A stretch of DNA of 64,000 bases from an uncultured Lachnospiraceae bacterium (GTDB lineage Bacteria; Bacillota; Clostridia; Lachnospirales; Lachnospiraceae), in NCBI GenBank assembly GCA_947089905.1, contig CAMUMG010000003.1, forward strand, positions 311,210 to 375,209, read 5' to 3'. This document shows positions 28,298 to 36,876 of this stretch, in pieces. The notes beneath the pieces were generated by a model, which did not search any database, was not told the DNA's origin, and saw nothing but the letters and a program-made list of their open reading frames with translations. The first letter of the stretch is position 1, and every line of letters begins with the position of its first letter. The position numbers were made by a program, and so were the translations under genes.

Positions 28298-29146
28298 TTA
28301 ATCTATCTCTTTTAGGTATCGTTCTAAGGCATCCTTCCAATGTGGTAATCTGTAAAAGCCAGCCTCATCTAAGCTCTTTTTAGAAAGTCTGGTATTAAAT
28401 GGGCGTTTTGCTATAGAAGGATATTCTTTAGAAGAAATTTTGTATACTTTTGTTTCTTTCTTTACTAGACGAAAAATTTCTTCTGCAAATTCTGCCCAAG
28501 AACAAAAACCTTCATTTGTTGCATGATAAATCCCATACTTTTTAGTTTGGATCATTTTACAAAGTAAATCTGCTAGATCTTTTGTATAAGTTGGAGATCC
28601 TATTTGATCATCTACAACCCTAACTTCTTTTCTATCTTTTGCAAGACGTAACATTGTTTTTACAAAATTACTTCCATTTTTTCCAAATGACCAAGCAATA
28701 CGTATAATAAAATAGTTATTTAACCATTCTTGAACTGCTAATTCTCCTTCTAACTTTGTTCTTCCATATATATTTACAGGTTCAGCAGGATCGGTTATCT
28801 CATAGGGACTGTTTTTTTCTCCTGAAAAAATATAATCGGTACTTAAATAAACCATACTTGCATTTATTGAGCGACATACTTTAGCTATATTTTTTGTTGC
28901 TTCTACATTGATAGCATAACAAAGTTCTGGTTCCTGTTCTGCACGATCCACAGCTGTATATGCTGCACAATGAATTACACAATTTGGTTTTATGGATTCT
29001 AAATATTTTTTCATTTTTTCTGTGTCTATTAAATCGAAATCCTGTCGGCTAACTCCAATACAATCTATTTTATATTTAGTTAAACACTGTATTAAATCAC
29101 TACCTAATTGTCCTTTTGCCCCTGTTATAACTACTTTCTGGTTCAT
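28298..29146 (-). CDS. rfbD: dTDP-4-dehydrorhamnose reductase (RmlD type)
   Basis: Final step of dTDP-L-rhamnose synthesis, NADPH-dependent. 282 aa, extended SDR: ITGAKGQLGSDL nucleotide site, STDYIFSG, catalytic YGRTKLEGE, WSFGKNGSNFV. The other rml genes (A, B, C) are not in the window. Its first 47 bases overlap the 3' end of the recombinase gene. An AAGGA ribosome site precedes the start within that overlap. It supplies rhamnose for cell wall or surface polymers. The operon link to a recombinase and chaperones is odd and may be only positional. Confidence 0.9.
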   Translation of the reverse strand: MNQKVVITGAKGQLGSDLIQCLTKYKIDCIGVSRQDFDLIDTEKMKKYLESIKPNCVIHCAAYTAVDRAEQEPELCYAINVEATKNIAKVCRSINASMVYLSTDYIFSGEKNSPYEITDPAEPVNIYGRTKLEGELAVQEWLNNYFIIRIAWSFGKNGSNFVKTMLRLAKDRKEVRVVDDQIGSPTYTKDLADLLCKMIQTKKYGIYHATNEGFCSWAEFAEEIFRLVKKETKVYKISSKEYPSIAKRPFNTRLSKKSLDEAGFYRLPHWKDALERYLKEID

Positions 29147-30239
29147 TACTTTTCACATCCTTTTGATTTCTTAACCGCATTGCAGAAGCTGCTTGACGTC
29201 GTTGCTCTTCCTTTAAATCAACATAGTTCTTTTTTGTTCTATAAATATCTGTCTGTCCTAAAGCATCTGCCACTAAATAGATATCCCCAGTTTTTTGATA
29301 TAAATTCATACCATAACTAGAACGTAATTTATGCGGTGTTACCTTTTTGTGTGGTAAAAATTCTTTTGAATATTTTTCTACAATATTTTCTACTGCGTGA
29401 ACACTGATTCTCTTTTTTTGAGTAGAGAAAAAAAGAGCATTTTCATGTCCTTTTAAAACAGAAGATATGGTTTTTATACGACAGTTTTCAATATAATTTT
29501 GCAATGCTAAAGCTACCTCTTCCCCAAAATAAACTGTCATCTTTTGTTCCCCTTTTCGTGTTACCTTCAGGCTGTAGCGTTTAAAATTTATATCCTCTAA
29601 ATCTAATCCGACACATTCTGATACACGAATTCCTGTACCTAAAAGTAGTGTAATAATTGCCAAATCTCTCAGTTTAGTCTTTTCATAATATACTTTTTTC
29701 TGCCCTGATAAGATATTTCCATAGCTTTCAATTCGATCTAATAAGTCTACAATTTCATCAGGTTTTAAACCTGTAACTTTCTTTTCCTCAATTTTTGGCA
29801 TATCTACTTGAAGTACAGGATTACTTTTTAAAATCTCTCTCTTAAAAAAATAATTAAAGAAACTTCTTAAAGAAGACATTTTTCTTGCTATACTAACAGC
29901 AGAATTGACAGGTTCTCTCTTCTCTGAACGATAAAATTTTAAATACTCCTGATACTGTTTAATATCTCTGCTTGTAAGCTGATCTAAATCTTGTATTGAA
30001 ATCTTCTTTATATCTTTTTTTAATAAATAGGGGATCTTTTCACATAAAAATTGAAAAAAGATGCGTAAGTCATAAGCATATGAAATACGAGTGCGTGCAT
30101 TAGTAGAAGCCTCCTTCTCTTTAAAATAATCTTTTGCATAAGAAGGAAGCTCCTCTAATATACCTTGTAACTGCTCTACATAAGCTATTTCTTTTTGTTC
30201 ATAATAGGTTAAACGTTTCTTATCCATTGTTATTCCCAA
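29100..30239 (-). CDS. XerS-like tyrosine recombinase
   Basis: A 379-aa tyrosine recombinase with a core-binding domain (about 20-150) and a catalytic domain (about 175-370). Catalytic residues seen: Arg in GTGIRVSE, Lys in the RKGEQ hairpin, His and Arg in TPHKLRSSYG, nucleophile Tyr in KKNYVDL. The expected second His of the LGH motif is Gln here (ALGQTD). Architecture and wording (LRDLAIITLLL, KVTPHKLR) resemble XerS, the single-recombinase dimer-resolution enzyme of streptococci, more than phage integrases. It is the fourth gene of the Hsp70 operon, 20 bases after it. It could be cellular Xer or an integrase of a lost island; no att or dif site is identifiable. Confidence 0.85.
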   Translation of the reverse strand: MGITMDKKRLTYYEQKEIAYVEQLQGILEELPSYAKDYFKEKEASTNARTRISYAYDLRIFFQFLCEKIPYLLKKDIKKISIQDLDQLTSRDIKQYQEYLKFYRSEKREPVNSAVSIARKMSSLRSFFNYFFKREILKSNPVLQVDMPKIEEKKVTGLKPDEIVDLLDRIESYGNILSGQKKVYYEKTKLRDLAIITLLLGTGIRVSECVGLDLEDINFKRYSLKVTRKGEQKMTVYFGEEVALALQNYIENCRIKTISSVLKGHENALFFSTQKKRISVHAVENIVEKYSKEFLPHKKVTPHKLRSSYGMNLYQKTGDIYLVADALGQTDIYRTKKNYVDLKEEQRRQAASAMRLRNQKDVKSNEPESSYNRGKRTIR

Positions 30240-30259
30240 TTTATCTTTTCATAATCTTT

Positions 30260-33034
30260 TTAAATTTCTAATTTTGTCAACAAAAATTGTTCCTCATCGG
30301 CACTTAGGATATCTCCATTGATCATTTTAATCGCTAGTTCTCTCATTTTATTACATCTCATTGCTGTAAAAGCGGAATAATTTTTATCAATACTTCGAAT
30401 TGTTTCAAAGACTTCTTGTATCATATCTAAATTTAGAGAACTTGGTTCTATTCTCTGATCGCAGATCCATCCTAATGCTAATAGACTACATATAAGTTCT
30501 TGTTCATTTAAGTTTCCTGTCTGAATAATTTTACATAATCCTTCTACTATTTTTTCATCCTTTATTGGAGTTTGTATATGAACTCCATCTTTTCGAAATG
30601 CCATTCCAACTGCATATGCGCTAAACTGAAGATTACTTGGAAGATTACGAAAAGCATTTTCTAGATCTTTTTCAAATTCATCAAAAACCCATTGAACTTG
30701 TGTTTTTGTTATTGCATGAGTATATAGACAGGACTGTAAAAACCTAGTATTTTCATGAAGTGCTACTAATTTATTTAATTGTTCAATAGAAGCACACATA
30801 TTTAATGTATAAATTGCTTGAATGTTTGTGGATGTTCGTTGTCCACCTATTGACATTCCCTGTAATTCTGCACTAATTTGGCTCATACATAATTGGGAGA
30901 GTCTTCTCTTTTCAGTAGAAGTCCATGTATTCCCAATTTTTCTAGCAATACAAAATAATCTTTGTCTTGGCTCTTCATTAGATACACTTTCAAGTGCATC
31001 TAATATTACTTCTGAAAATTCTTTTTTATTTCCTGCACTACATATACTCATAACACTAGAAGATATTTTCTTTGAAATAGTGCTTTTTTCTGTCTTATTT
31101 CTACATTTTTCATAATTTTTATATAGTTGAAGAATATTATTAATCTCTTCTTTTGGGCGAAGAATACTTCCACTTGGAGCTACAATTTTTGTCTTAACTC
31201 CTGAATAATCTCGATTATCAATTGCAATATCTACATTTCCTTCCTCTATTTTTTCTTCTCCGTCAGCATCCTGACTTGTCCATGCCCTCATTGTAATGAC
31301 TTTATTACTTCCCATAAAAACAGTAAATGCAACATATGCTCCGTTAAAATATTTTTGTTTAAAAGCAATATTTCCATTGGCAATGGTTCGATATGTTCCA
31401 TCAATATTTTGACTTTTAATTGGAATAGCTATCATATTTTGTCCTGGCATCACCTTAAACCCAGTCATTATTTCTGACTGATATGGCAATTCTGCACCAG
31501 TTGGAATAATTTTATATACTGCACCATTCTTTACTCCAAGATATAAACTATCATTTAAAATATTTTTCCCCCATTCAATTGTCATTCGCATAGAAGGCAT
31601 ATCTAATTCTCTTTTTGTAGAAGTATCCTCTTTTCCAACTAACCGCATATCATCTTGAATTGCATCATACTTATGTAAGTAATAATGATATACTGCTGCC
31701 CCTCTCGCTACTGATTGATCTGGATCTAGGGCTACGATTGGCTCATAACCAAAAAAGTTTGTCAGTCGATCTGTCACCATATAAAATTTGGACATTCCTC
31801 CATTAACAATTACTGCATCTACTTTTATATTTTCTGTTTCTAACTTTTTAGATGCTTTATCTAGCACATCTAAAATAGGGTAAATAATATTTCTTGTTGA
31901 AGTAATTTTGTCTATCCTTTTATAGTCTGTATAGCTTAAATCATATGCCATAAAAGTATCAAGAATCGATTCAATTTCTTCTTTTGTGAAAGTATCATCA
32001 TAGGCATACCCAATTCCCCCCATATTTCCTCCTACATCAAACTCGATACTTTCTTCTTCATCATCCCAACTAGAACTATAACCATTACTACATTGTTCAC
32101 TTAAATCTATTTTTAATTGTTCGGCATAATTTCTTAGTTGAGGCATAATTGTCTTTTCTTTACTTTTTAATTTTTTTACAATATCAGGATGATTTTCATA
32201 TTGTTTTAAATATCGTTCAAACATTTCTTCTGCAATCATTTCATCAAAATCATCTCCACCTAAAAGAGTATATCGATTTGTTGCAATTTCATCTACCTTT
32301 AAAACTTCTGGAAAATCTTCTCTTCTTTTAATTTCGTGCATAGTAATATCAAGTGTACCACCGCCTAAATCAAATACTAAAACATTCTTTTTTTCACTCA
32401 AATCAATAATACAGTTTGAAATATCTCCATTATGTATTTGATTAATCAGATCATAAATAACCGCATTTGGTTCTGATAATAATACTGGACGTTCACTTCC
32501 ATCTGCATTTCTTACTTTGATTCCTGCCAGTTCAGCAGCATCCCTTGTTGCTTTACACATCACAGAATCAAAATTGGCAGGTACCGTAATAACAGCATCT
32601 GAGATATTACATCGGTAAATTTTTTCTGCCTGCCTCAAAAGATGATTTAAAATCCTTGCGGATACTTGAGCAGGTGTCTTATCTGGAATATCGGTGGCAA
32701 GCCCTTGTGTATAAGGTCTACCCATCTGACTTTTAATTGACTTTGCCACTAAATATGGTCTAAGTGGATACTGTATCTTTGCAAAATCTCCAACTAATGG
32801 CTCATAATTTTTTTCTTCCCTATAATAAACACAAGATGGAAGTGTCGGTTTTTTTTGACTTGTAAGCTTTGCTTCTGAGGATACTGTACTGTAAATATCT
32901 ACTGCCCTTGGAATTTCTACTACTTTGCTCACTGCATCTCCATTGGGCTTTACATTAATAGTTGCCAATACAGAATTGGTCGTTCCCAAATCAATTCCTA
33001 CACATAAATCATTATGTTCTTCCCTGTTATCCAT
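30260..33034 (-). CDS. Hsp70-family chaperone with long helical C-terminal extension
   Basis: 924 aa, much longer than DnaK (about 610). The N-terminal ATPase has all nucleotide motifs: GIDLGTTNSVLA, VFDLGGGTLDITMHE, NGGMSKFYMV. An insertion at about 320-345 is acidic and Gly-rich. A short substrate-binding-like beta region (about 490-630) follows, then about 290 helical residues in HEAT-like pairs instead of the DnaK lid. It lacks the DnaK C-terminal tail. It is co-transcribed with a GrpE-like protein (1-base gap) and a beta-CASP-like hydrolase. It is therefore a specialised Hsp70, not the housekeeping DnaK, and its client is unknown. Confidence 0.88.
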   Translation of the reverse strand: MDNREEHNDLCVGIDLGTTNSVLATINVKPNGDAVSKVVEIPRAVDIYSTVSSEAKLTSQKKPTLPSCVYYREEKNYEPLVGDFAKIQYPLRPYLVAKSIKSQMGRPYTQGLATDIPDKTPAQVSARILNHLLRQAEKIYRCNISDAVITVPANFDSVMCKATRDAAELAGIKVRNADGSERPVLLSEPNAVIYDLINQIHNGDISNCIIDLSEKKNVLVFDLGGGTLDITMHEIKRREDFPEVLKVDEIATNRYTLLGGDDFDEMIAEEMFERYLKQYENHPDIVKKLKSKEKTIMPQLRNYAEQLKIDLSEQCSNGYSSSWDDEEESIEFDVGGNMGGIGYAYDDTFTKEEIESILDTFMAYDLSYTDYKRIDKITSTRNIIYPILDVLDKASKKLETENIKVDAVIVNGGMSKFYMVTDRLTNFFGYEPIVALDPDQSVARGAAVYHYYLHKYDAIQDDMRLVGKEDTSTKRELDMPSMRMTIEWGKNILNDSLYLGVKNGAVYKIIPTGAELPYQSEIMTGFKVMPGQNMIAIPIKSQNIDGTYRTIANGNIAFKQKYFNGAYVAFTVFMGSNKVITMRAWTSQDADGEEKIEEGNVDIAIDNRDYSGVKTKIVAPSGSILRPKEEINNILQLYKNYEKCRNKTEKSTISKKISSSVMSICSAGNKKEFSEVILDALESVSNEEPRQRLFCIARKIGNTWTSTEKRRLSQLCMSQISAELQGMSIGGQRTSTNIQAIYTLNMCASIEQLNKLVALHENTRFLQSCLYTHAITKTQVQWVFDEFEKDLENAFRNLPSNLQFSAYAVGMAFRKDGVHIQTPIKDEKIVEGLCKIIQTGNLNEQELICSLLALGWICDQRIEPSSLNLDMIQEVFETIRSIDKNYSAFTAMRCNKMRELAIKMINGDILSADEEQFLLTKLEI

Positions 33035-33035
33035 A

Positions 33036-34130
33036 CTAATCTATCTCCTCTTTTACTTTTGGTCTTGAAATTTGTAATTCTTTATCTTTATAGATCCAAC
33101 CAGATGATATAACTTTTACTTTCTTAGTATCTTCTGCAGCAATAAACGGAGAACCTTCATAATTGCAAAATTCTACATCTGTAGCTTTTACTTCTCTGAC
33201 TGAATTTACCTTCATAATAGGCTCAATATGGCTATCTCGTACAAACTGGATTAATTTCTTTACCATAATTAACAGTCCATTGATTTCGACTGGAAGTTCA
33301 TAGTTTTGTTTTCTTAATTCATCAATTCCTTTTCGTACTACTAAAAGTTCATCGAGAATATAACCATACTTTTCTGAGTTTAATTTAGAAAAAAACTCTG
33401 CTAACTCTTTTGACTTACTAGCTTCAATTTGATCGTCAAATTCATCTTGTAGTTCTTGTAACATTGTATTTGTACGTTCTAATGTATTTTCTAATTGTGT
33501 GATCCGTTTTAATGCCTGATCATAAGAAAGCTTTGTATCTGTTGTATTTGACTGTGACCTCTTTTTTTCTTCTTTTTTTTGTTGAAAACAATAGACGTTG
33601 ATAAGTGCATCTGACATATCATAAAAGAAATATTTTGCCAATGTGTTTCCTAGAAATTGGAGATTCTCTGCATCTTCATAAATATTAAGTTCTGGATTTT
33701 TTTGATATATCATAATAGCCGCCATTCGATCTTGAGAATCATGATACTTTCCATTTTTTAAAGCTGGCTCTTTTCTGCGACTTTCAAATTTATCAAAACT
33801 TGCTCTATCTCCTTTTATTGCTCCTACAAAATAGGATGCGACTTCTGCTGCCCACTGTAAAAGTTCTTTTCGTTCCATTGGATTTGCCATTCTGCGACTA
33901 CGAAAAATTTGAATGATCTCATCACCATTTAAATGATAACCATATTTATCATTTAAAGAAATTGCACATTTCGTTGGCCCGATTTCATAGTCATGACATA
34001 AAACAGAAAAAACTTTATTTTCTAAAATGATCTCTTCCTTTTCTTTTGCCCTCCTTTTAATCTTTCGCTGCATCCCTTCATGAATTTCATTCAATACTTC
34101 TTTTACTTTGCCATCCTTGACATTAATCAT
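33036..34130 (-). CDS. GrpE-like nucleotide exchange factor with an extra N-terminal domain
   Basis: A 364-aa protein. Residues about 1-190 are a helical domain I do not recognise. Residues about 205-250 are a coiled coil (QALKRITQLENTLERTNTMLQELQDEFDD). The region about 255-360 follows the GrpE plan: long helices, then a small beta domain ending in SSGWIYKDKELQISRPKVKVEE-like sequence (here RPKVKEEID), cf. GrpE GY...RPA.V.V. It would exchange ADP for ATP on the Hsp70 encoded 1 base downstream. GrpE is usually about 190 aa, so the N-terminal domain is an addition, possibly for recruiting clients. Confidence 0.72.
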   Translation of the reverse strand: MINVKDGKVKEVLNEIHEGMQRKIKRRAKEKEEIILENKVFSVLCHDYEIGPTKCAISLNDKYGYHLNGDEIIQIFRSRRMANPMERKELLQWAAEVASYFVGAIKGDRASFDKFESRRKEPALKNGKYHDSQDRMAAIMIYQKNPELNIYEDAENLQFLGNTLAKYFFYDMSDALINVYCFQQKKEEKKRSQSNTTDTKLSYDQALKRITQLENTLERTNTMLQELQDEFDDQIEASKSKELAEFFSKLNSEKYGYILDELLVVRKGIDELRKQNYELPVEINGLLIMVKKLIQFVRDSHIEPIMKVNSVREVKATDVEFCNYEGSPFIAAEDTKKVKVISSGWIYKDKELQISRPKVKEEID

Positions 34131-34147
34131 CTTTTTCTTCCCGCTTT

Positions 34148-35317
34148 CTATAATTTATAAAGTTCTTTTTCCTCTGCAAAAATACATTGAGTACGACATT
34201 CTATATCCATCATTAGTCTTTGTTCTATTGTATCCTCTCCTTTCTCATATTCTGGAGCACAATGTACAAAAACAGCCAATTTTGGGTTAATTCTTTTAAT
34301 AAATTCCTCCATACCAGAAAAATCCTCATGGAGAGAAAAATCGATTTTGAATACTTCATATTCTAAAGAAAAGTTATAATTATTTTTTGCACTGATCAAT
34401 ATATGAGGTTGATTTATTATCCTGTCATAAACTGGATGATTATATTCTGTCATAATTGGAACTGAAAGTTGTTCCATCTTTTTTACTACTTTTAAAATGG
34501 AATCATCAATATAAATATCTACCTTTAAATTATTTGTTTCATTCCATTTATTTAGTAATTTTAAAAATTCAATTCCTTTACTTAATTGTTGTACCCTGCA
34601 AAATATTGGCTTTCTTCTTTTTTTCACCCATTCAAATATATCATGGATTGTTTTATAGATGGCATTTGATTTTTTTTTATAATGTGGATGTTTAGCATGT
34701 AAACCACATAAAATAATTGTATCAATTCCTTGATATTCTGGTATCATACAGCCATCTGTAAGTGGAGTTTGTGTCAGAGAGAAATCTCCTGTATAAAGAA
34801 TTTTTCGATTCTGATACTCAAACAACATCATCGTTGCTCCGGGAATATGTCCTGCTGGCAGAAAGGTAACTTGGTACTGTCCACATCGTATTGTCTGCAT
34901 ATAACTTACTGTTACTGTTTGTTGTAACAAATACTTCATTGCCAGACGTTCCTTTTCTTTTACCCTGTAGGCTTTTGTATGAATATAATTTCGATCATAT
35001 AACTGATACTCTGACAAAATGGAAGTCATCTCTGTCATATAGACAGAACATGTCTGTGCAGATTTTAATAATTTTGGCAAATATCCCACATGATCTGAAT
35101 GAGCATGAGAAATATAGATTTGATTTATTTGATTTAAACTTTGTATAAAGGGAGAAGTGATAAGTGAATAAATATCAGGTTCAAAAATCACGGTATCCTC
35201 TATCCCTGTTCCTGCATCTAAAATTAGATTAGAAGAACCAAGCCGTAAAAAATAGCAACTTGCTCCAACCCTTTGTCCTCCGCCTAATGGCATAAAATAT
35301 ATATCACTGCGACTCAT
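34148..35317 (-). CDS. metallo-beta-lactamase-fold hydrolase, beta-CASP/YSH1-like
   Basis: A 389-aa protein. Metal motif SHAHSDHVGYLP (HxHxDH), then the GHIPGATMM and ILYTGDFS motifs that supply the next ligands. A middle insertion (about 190-300) lies where RNase J/CPSF-type enzymes carry the beta-CASP domain, and VFVHCAPE near the end acts as a late His motif. This points to a nucleic-acid or nucleotide hydrolase rather than a lactonase. It is the first gene of the chaperone operon, with a strong promoter upstream. Target unknown. RNA processing coupled to a chaperone is one possible reading. Confidence 0.8.
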   Translation of the reverse strand: MSRSDIYFMPLGGGQRVGASCYFLRLGSSNLILDAGTGIEDTVIFEPDIYSLITSPFIQSLNQINQIYISHAHSDHVGYLPKLLKSAQTCSVYMTEMTSILSEYQLYDRNYIHTKAYRVKEKERLAMKYLLQQTVTVSYMQTIRCGQYQVTFLPAGHIPGATMMLFEYQNRKILYTGDFSLTQTPLTDGCMIPEYQGIDTIILCGLHAKHPHYKKKSNAIYKTIHDIFEWVKKRRKPIFCRVQQLSKGIEFLKLLNKWNETNNLKVDIYIDDSILKVVKKMEQLSVPIMTEYNHPVYDRIINQPHILISAKNNYNFSLEYEVFKIDFSLHEDFSGMEEFIKRINPKLAVFVHCAPEYEKGEDTIEQRLMMDIECRTQCIFAEEKELYKL

Positions 35318-35366
35318 GATATTCCCTGCTTTTCATCTAACCACATCCCTGTCATAATATGAATTT

Positions 35367-35395
35367 ATTATATCATATCCTTATAACACGGTCAA
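35367..35395 (-). promoter_or_regulatory. strong promoter of the hydrolase-GrpE-Hsp70 operon
   Basis: TTGACC (35390-35395) and TATAAT (35367-35372) with a 17-base spacer on the minus strand, about 50 bases before the first gene. I see no CIRCE-type inverted repeat, so the operon is probably not under HrcA heat-shock control. Confidence 0.75.
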
Positions 35396-35440
35396 TCTAT
35401 AAGCGAAATATAAATTTATTTCATAGATTTCATAGACTTT

Positions 35441-36463
35441 TTATCTTTCTTCTATAAGAGGCAACGTTATAATAAATGTAATTCTATTCTCTTTCCAAGC
35501 AGTATGAATTTCTCCTTTTTGTAACTCTATAATCTTTTTTACAATCGGCAAGCCCAATCCTGTACTGGTGTTAGAACTTCTCGACTTATCCCCTTTATAA
35601 AACCGTTCAAAAAGCTGATCGACATCTTGTTCTGTTATAACATTGGTCTCATTTGATAAAGTAAGCATTACAGAATTTTCTTTTCGTTTGATCTCCATTG
35701 TAATTTCTGTATTTGGAGTACTGTACTTTTTTGCATTTTCTAATAGATTTCCCACTGCTCGCAAAAAAGTTTGACTTTCTATATTTACAAAAATAGATTG
35801 TCCTTTTTCAAAAGATGATTCTTCTATATGAATTGCCCAACTAAATCCCAATTTTTTAAAGATCCTTCCATATTCAAAATCAATATAAGAAATCAATGGC
35901 ATAAGATCTGTCTTTTCTCTTGTTAAAGAAAAATCTTTTTGACTTAATTTTGTATATTCAAATAATTGATCGATCATAAATTTTAAATTGAGCAGCCTTC
36001 TATCCACTACATTCATATACTGATCAAATTTTTCTCTACTTTCAAATCCATTCTCCTTTATTAAATCAATATATTCTATAATAGAAGTAAGCGGTGTTCT
36101 TAAATCGTGAGAAATATCTGCAATAAATTGATTTTTTCTTTCTTCTTCTGTTCTTTCATTTTCCTGCTTTTCTTTTAAAGTAATTGACATTCGATTGATT
36201 TCTCTACTTAATTTTCCCAACTCATCCTCCCCTTTAACTGGTATGGTAAATCCAAAACCTTCCTCTGTTATCTTCCCAACCTCTTCCGAAATAAATTTTA
36301 AATAAGTGATCTTGGGTTTTAAGATCGCACTAAAACAAAGTACAAAAACAGCGATCAAAAGAATAAAAATCCCATTGACCGCCATCGATAATATAACTTC
36401 TCCCTCTGGTGTGTTTATTTTTTCTATAAAATCGGTATGATTCACTAAAATACGTCCTATCAT
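35441..36463 (-). CDS. histidine kinase lacking its N-terminal sensor (deletion product)
   Basis: A 340-aa kinase with one membrane span (about 26-46), HAMP (about 47-100), HisKA with phospho-His in ISHDLRTPLTS (about 118) and a complete HATPase_c (NLLENAKKYS, STGLGLPIVKK). The usual first span and most of the extracytoplasmic sensor are missing. No response regulator is adjacent. The start at 36463 lies inside the 3' part of a methyltransferase frame. The two reading frames meet at about 36455-36470, so a deletion probably joined the two genes. It may still be made, but input and partner are lost. Confidence 0.75.
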   Translation of the reverse strand: MIGRILVNHTDFIEKINTPEGEVILSMAVNGIFILLIAVFVLCFSAILKPKITYLKFISEEVGKITEEGFGFTIPVKGEDELGKLSREINRMSITLKEKQENERTEEERKNQFIADISHDLRTPLTSIIEYIDLIKENGFESREKFDQYMNVVDRRLLNLKFMIDQLFEYTKLSQKDFSLTREKTDLMPLISYIDFEYGRIFKKLGFSWAIHIEESSFEKGQSIFVNIESQTFLRAVGNLLENAKKYSTPNTEITMEIKRKENSVMLTLSNETNVITEQDVDQLFERFYKGDKSRSSNTSTGLGLPIVKKIIELQKGEIHTAWKENRITFIITLPLIEER

Positions 36464-36794
36464 AGTCTGCCTGAGAAATTTTATATTGTTTCATAAATCC
36501 AGACACCTGTCTGGCATCTCCATGACATATATATACCTTTTTCAGATTGTGATACTTTTTATATAAATTAAGATAAAATATTTCATTCTGTTCAATAATT
36601 AAAAAAATAGTATTTTCTTGTTTCTGTCTTATAATCTCTTTTGTAAAAACACCTGTTCCCGGTCCATATTCTATAATACACTCTGCTTTTGAAAATGAAA
36701 TTGGAGCAGTCATTTTTCCTGCAAGATATTTGCTGCTTGGAGCAACAGCCCCCACTTTAAATGGATGTTTCAAATACTCAACTAAAAAATTCAT
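36330..36794 (-). pseudogene. truncated SAM-dependent methyltransferase (phospholipid methyltransferase-like), C-terminus replaced
   Basis: Residues 1 to about 115 from the start at 36794 (MNFLVEYLKHPFKVGAVAPSS..., IIEYGPGTGVFTKEI, CHGDARQV) are the N-terminal half of a class I methyltransferase of the PmtA/KsgA-like type with the motif I glycine loop. After QADYD the frame continues for about 40 residues that are only the out-of-frame reading of the kinase gene. Intact homologues have a further catalytic segment there. The longer in-frame ATG at 36812 is less likely, since AGGAGG precedes 36794. Confidence 0.75.
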
Positions 36795-36801
36795 ATAACT
36801 T

Positions 36802-36840
36802 CCTCCTAGCATTTTTATTACTTCTTATCATACTAGGAGG
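36802..36840 (-). promoter_or_regulatory. hairpin that masks the ribosome site of the truncated methyltransferase
   Basis: On the minus strand CCTCCTAG (36833-36840) is complementary to CTAGGAGG (36802-36809), the latter containing the Shine-Dalgarno site 7 bases before the start at 36794. The 8-base stem has a 23-base loop. Such pairing could make translation temperature- or factor-dependent. Confidence 0.4.
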
Positions 36841-36876
36841 GTTTAAACTTTTCCTCAGGAATTCATAAAGATTTCT

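Noticed and set aside
30260..33034. The Hsp70 gene as the housekeeping dnaK
   Set aside because: Length, acidic insertion, helical tail, unusual GrpE-like partner and lack of hrcA or dnaJ nearby argue against it.
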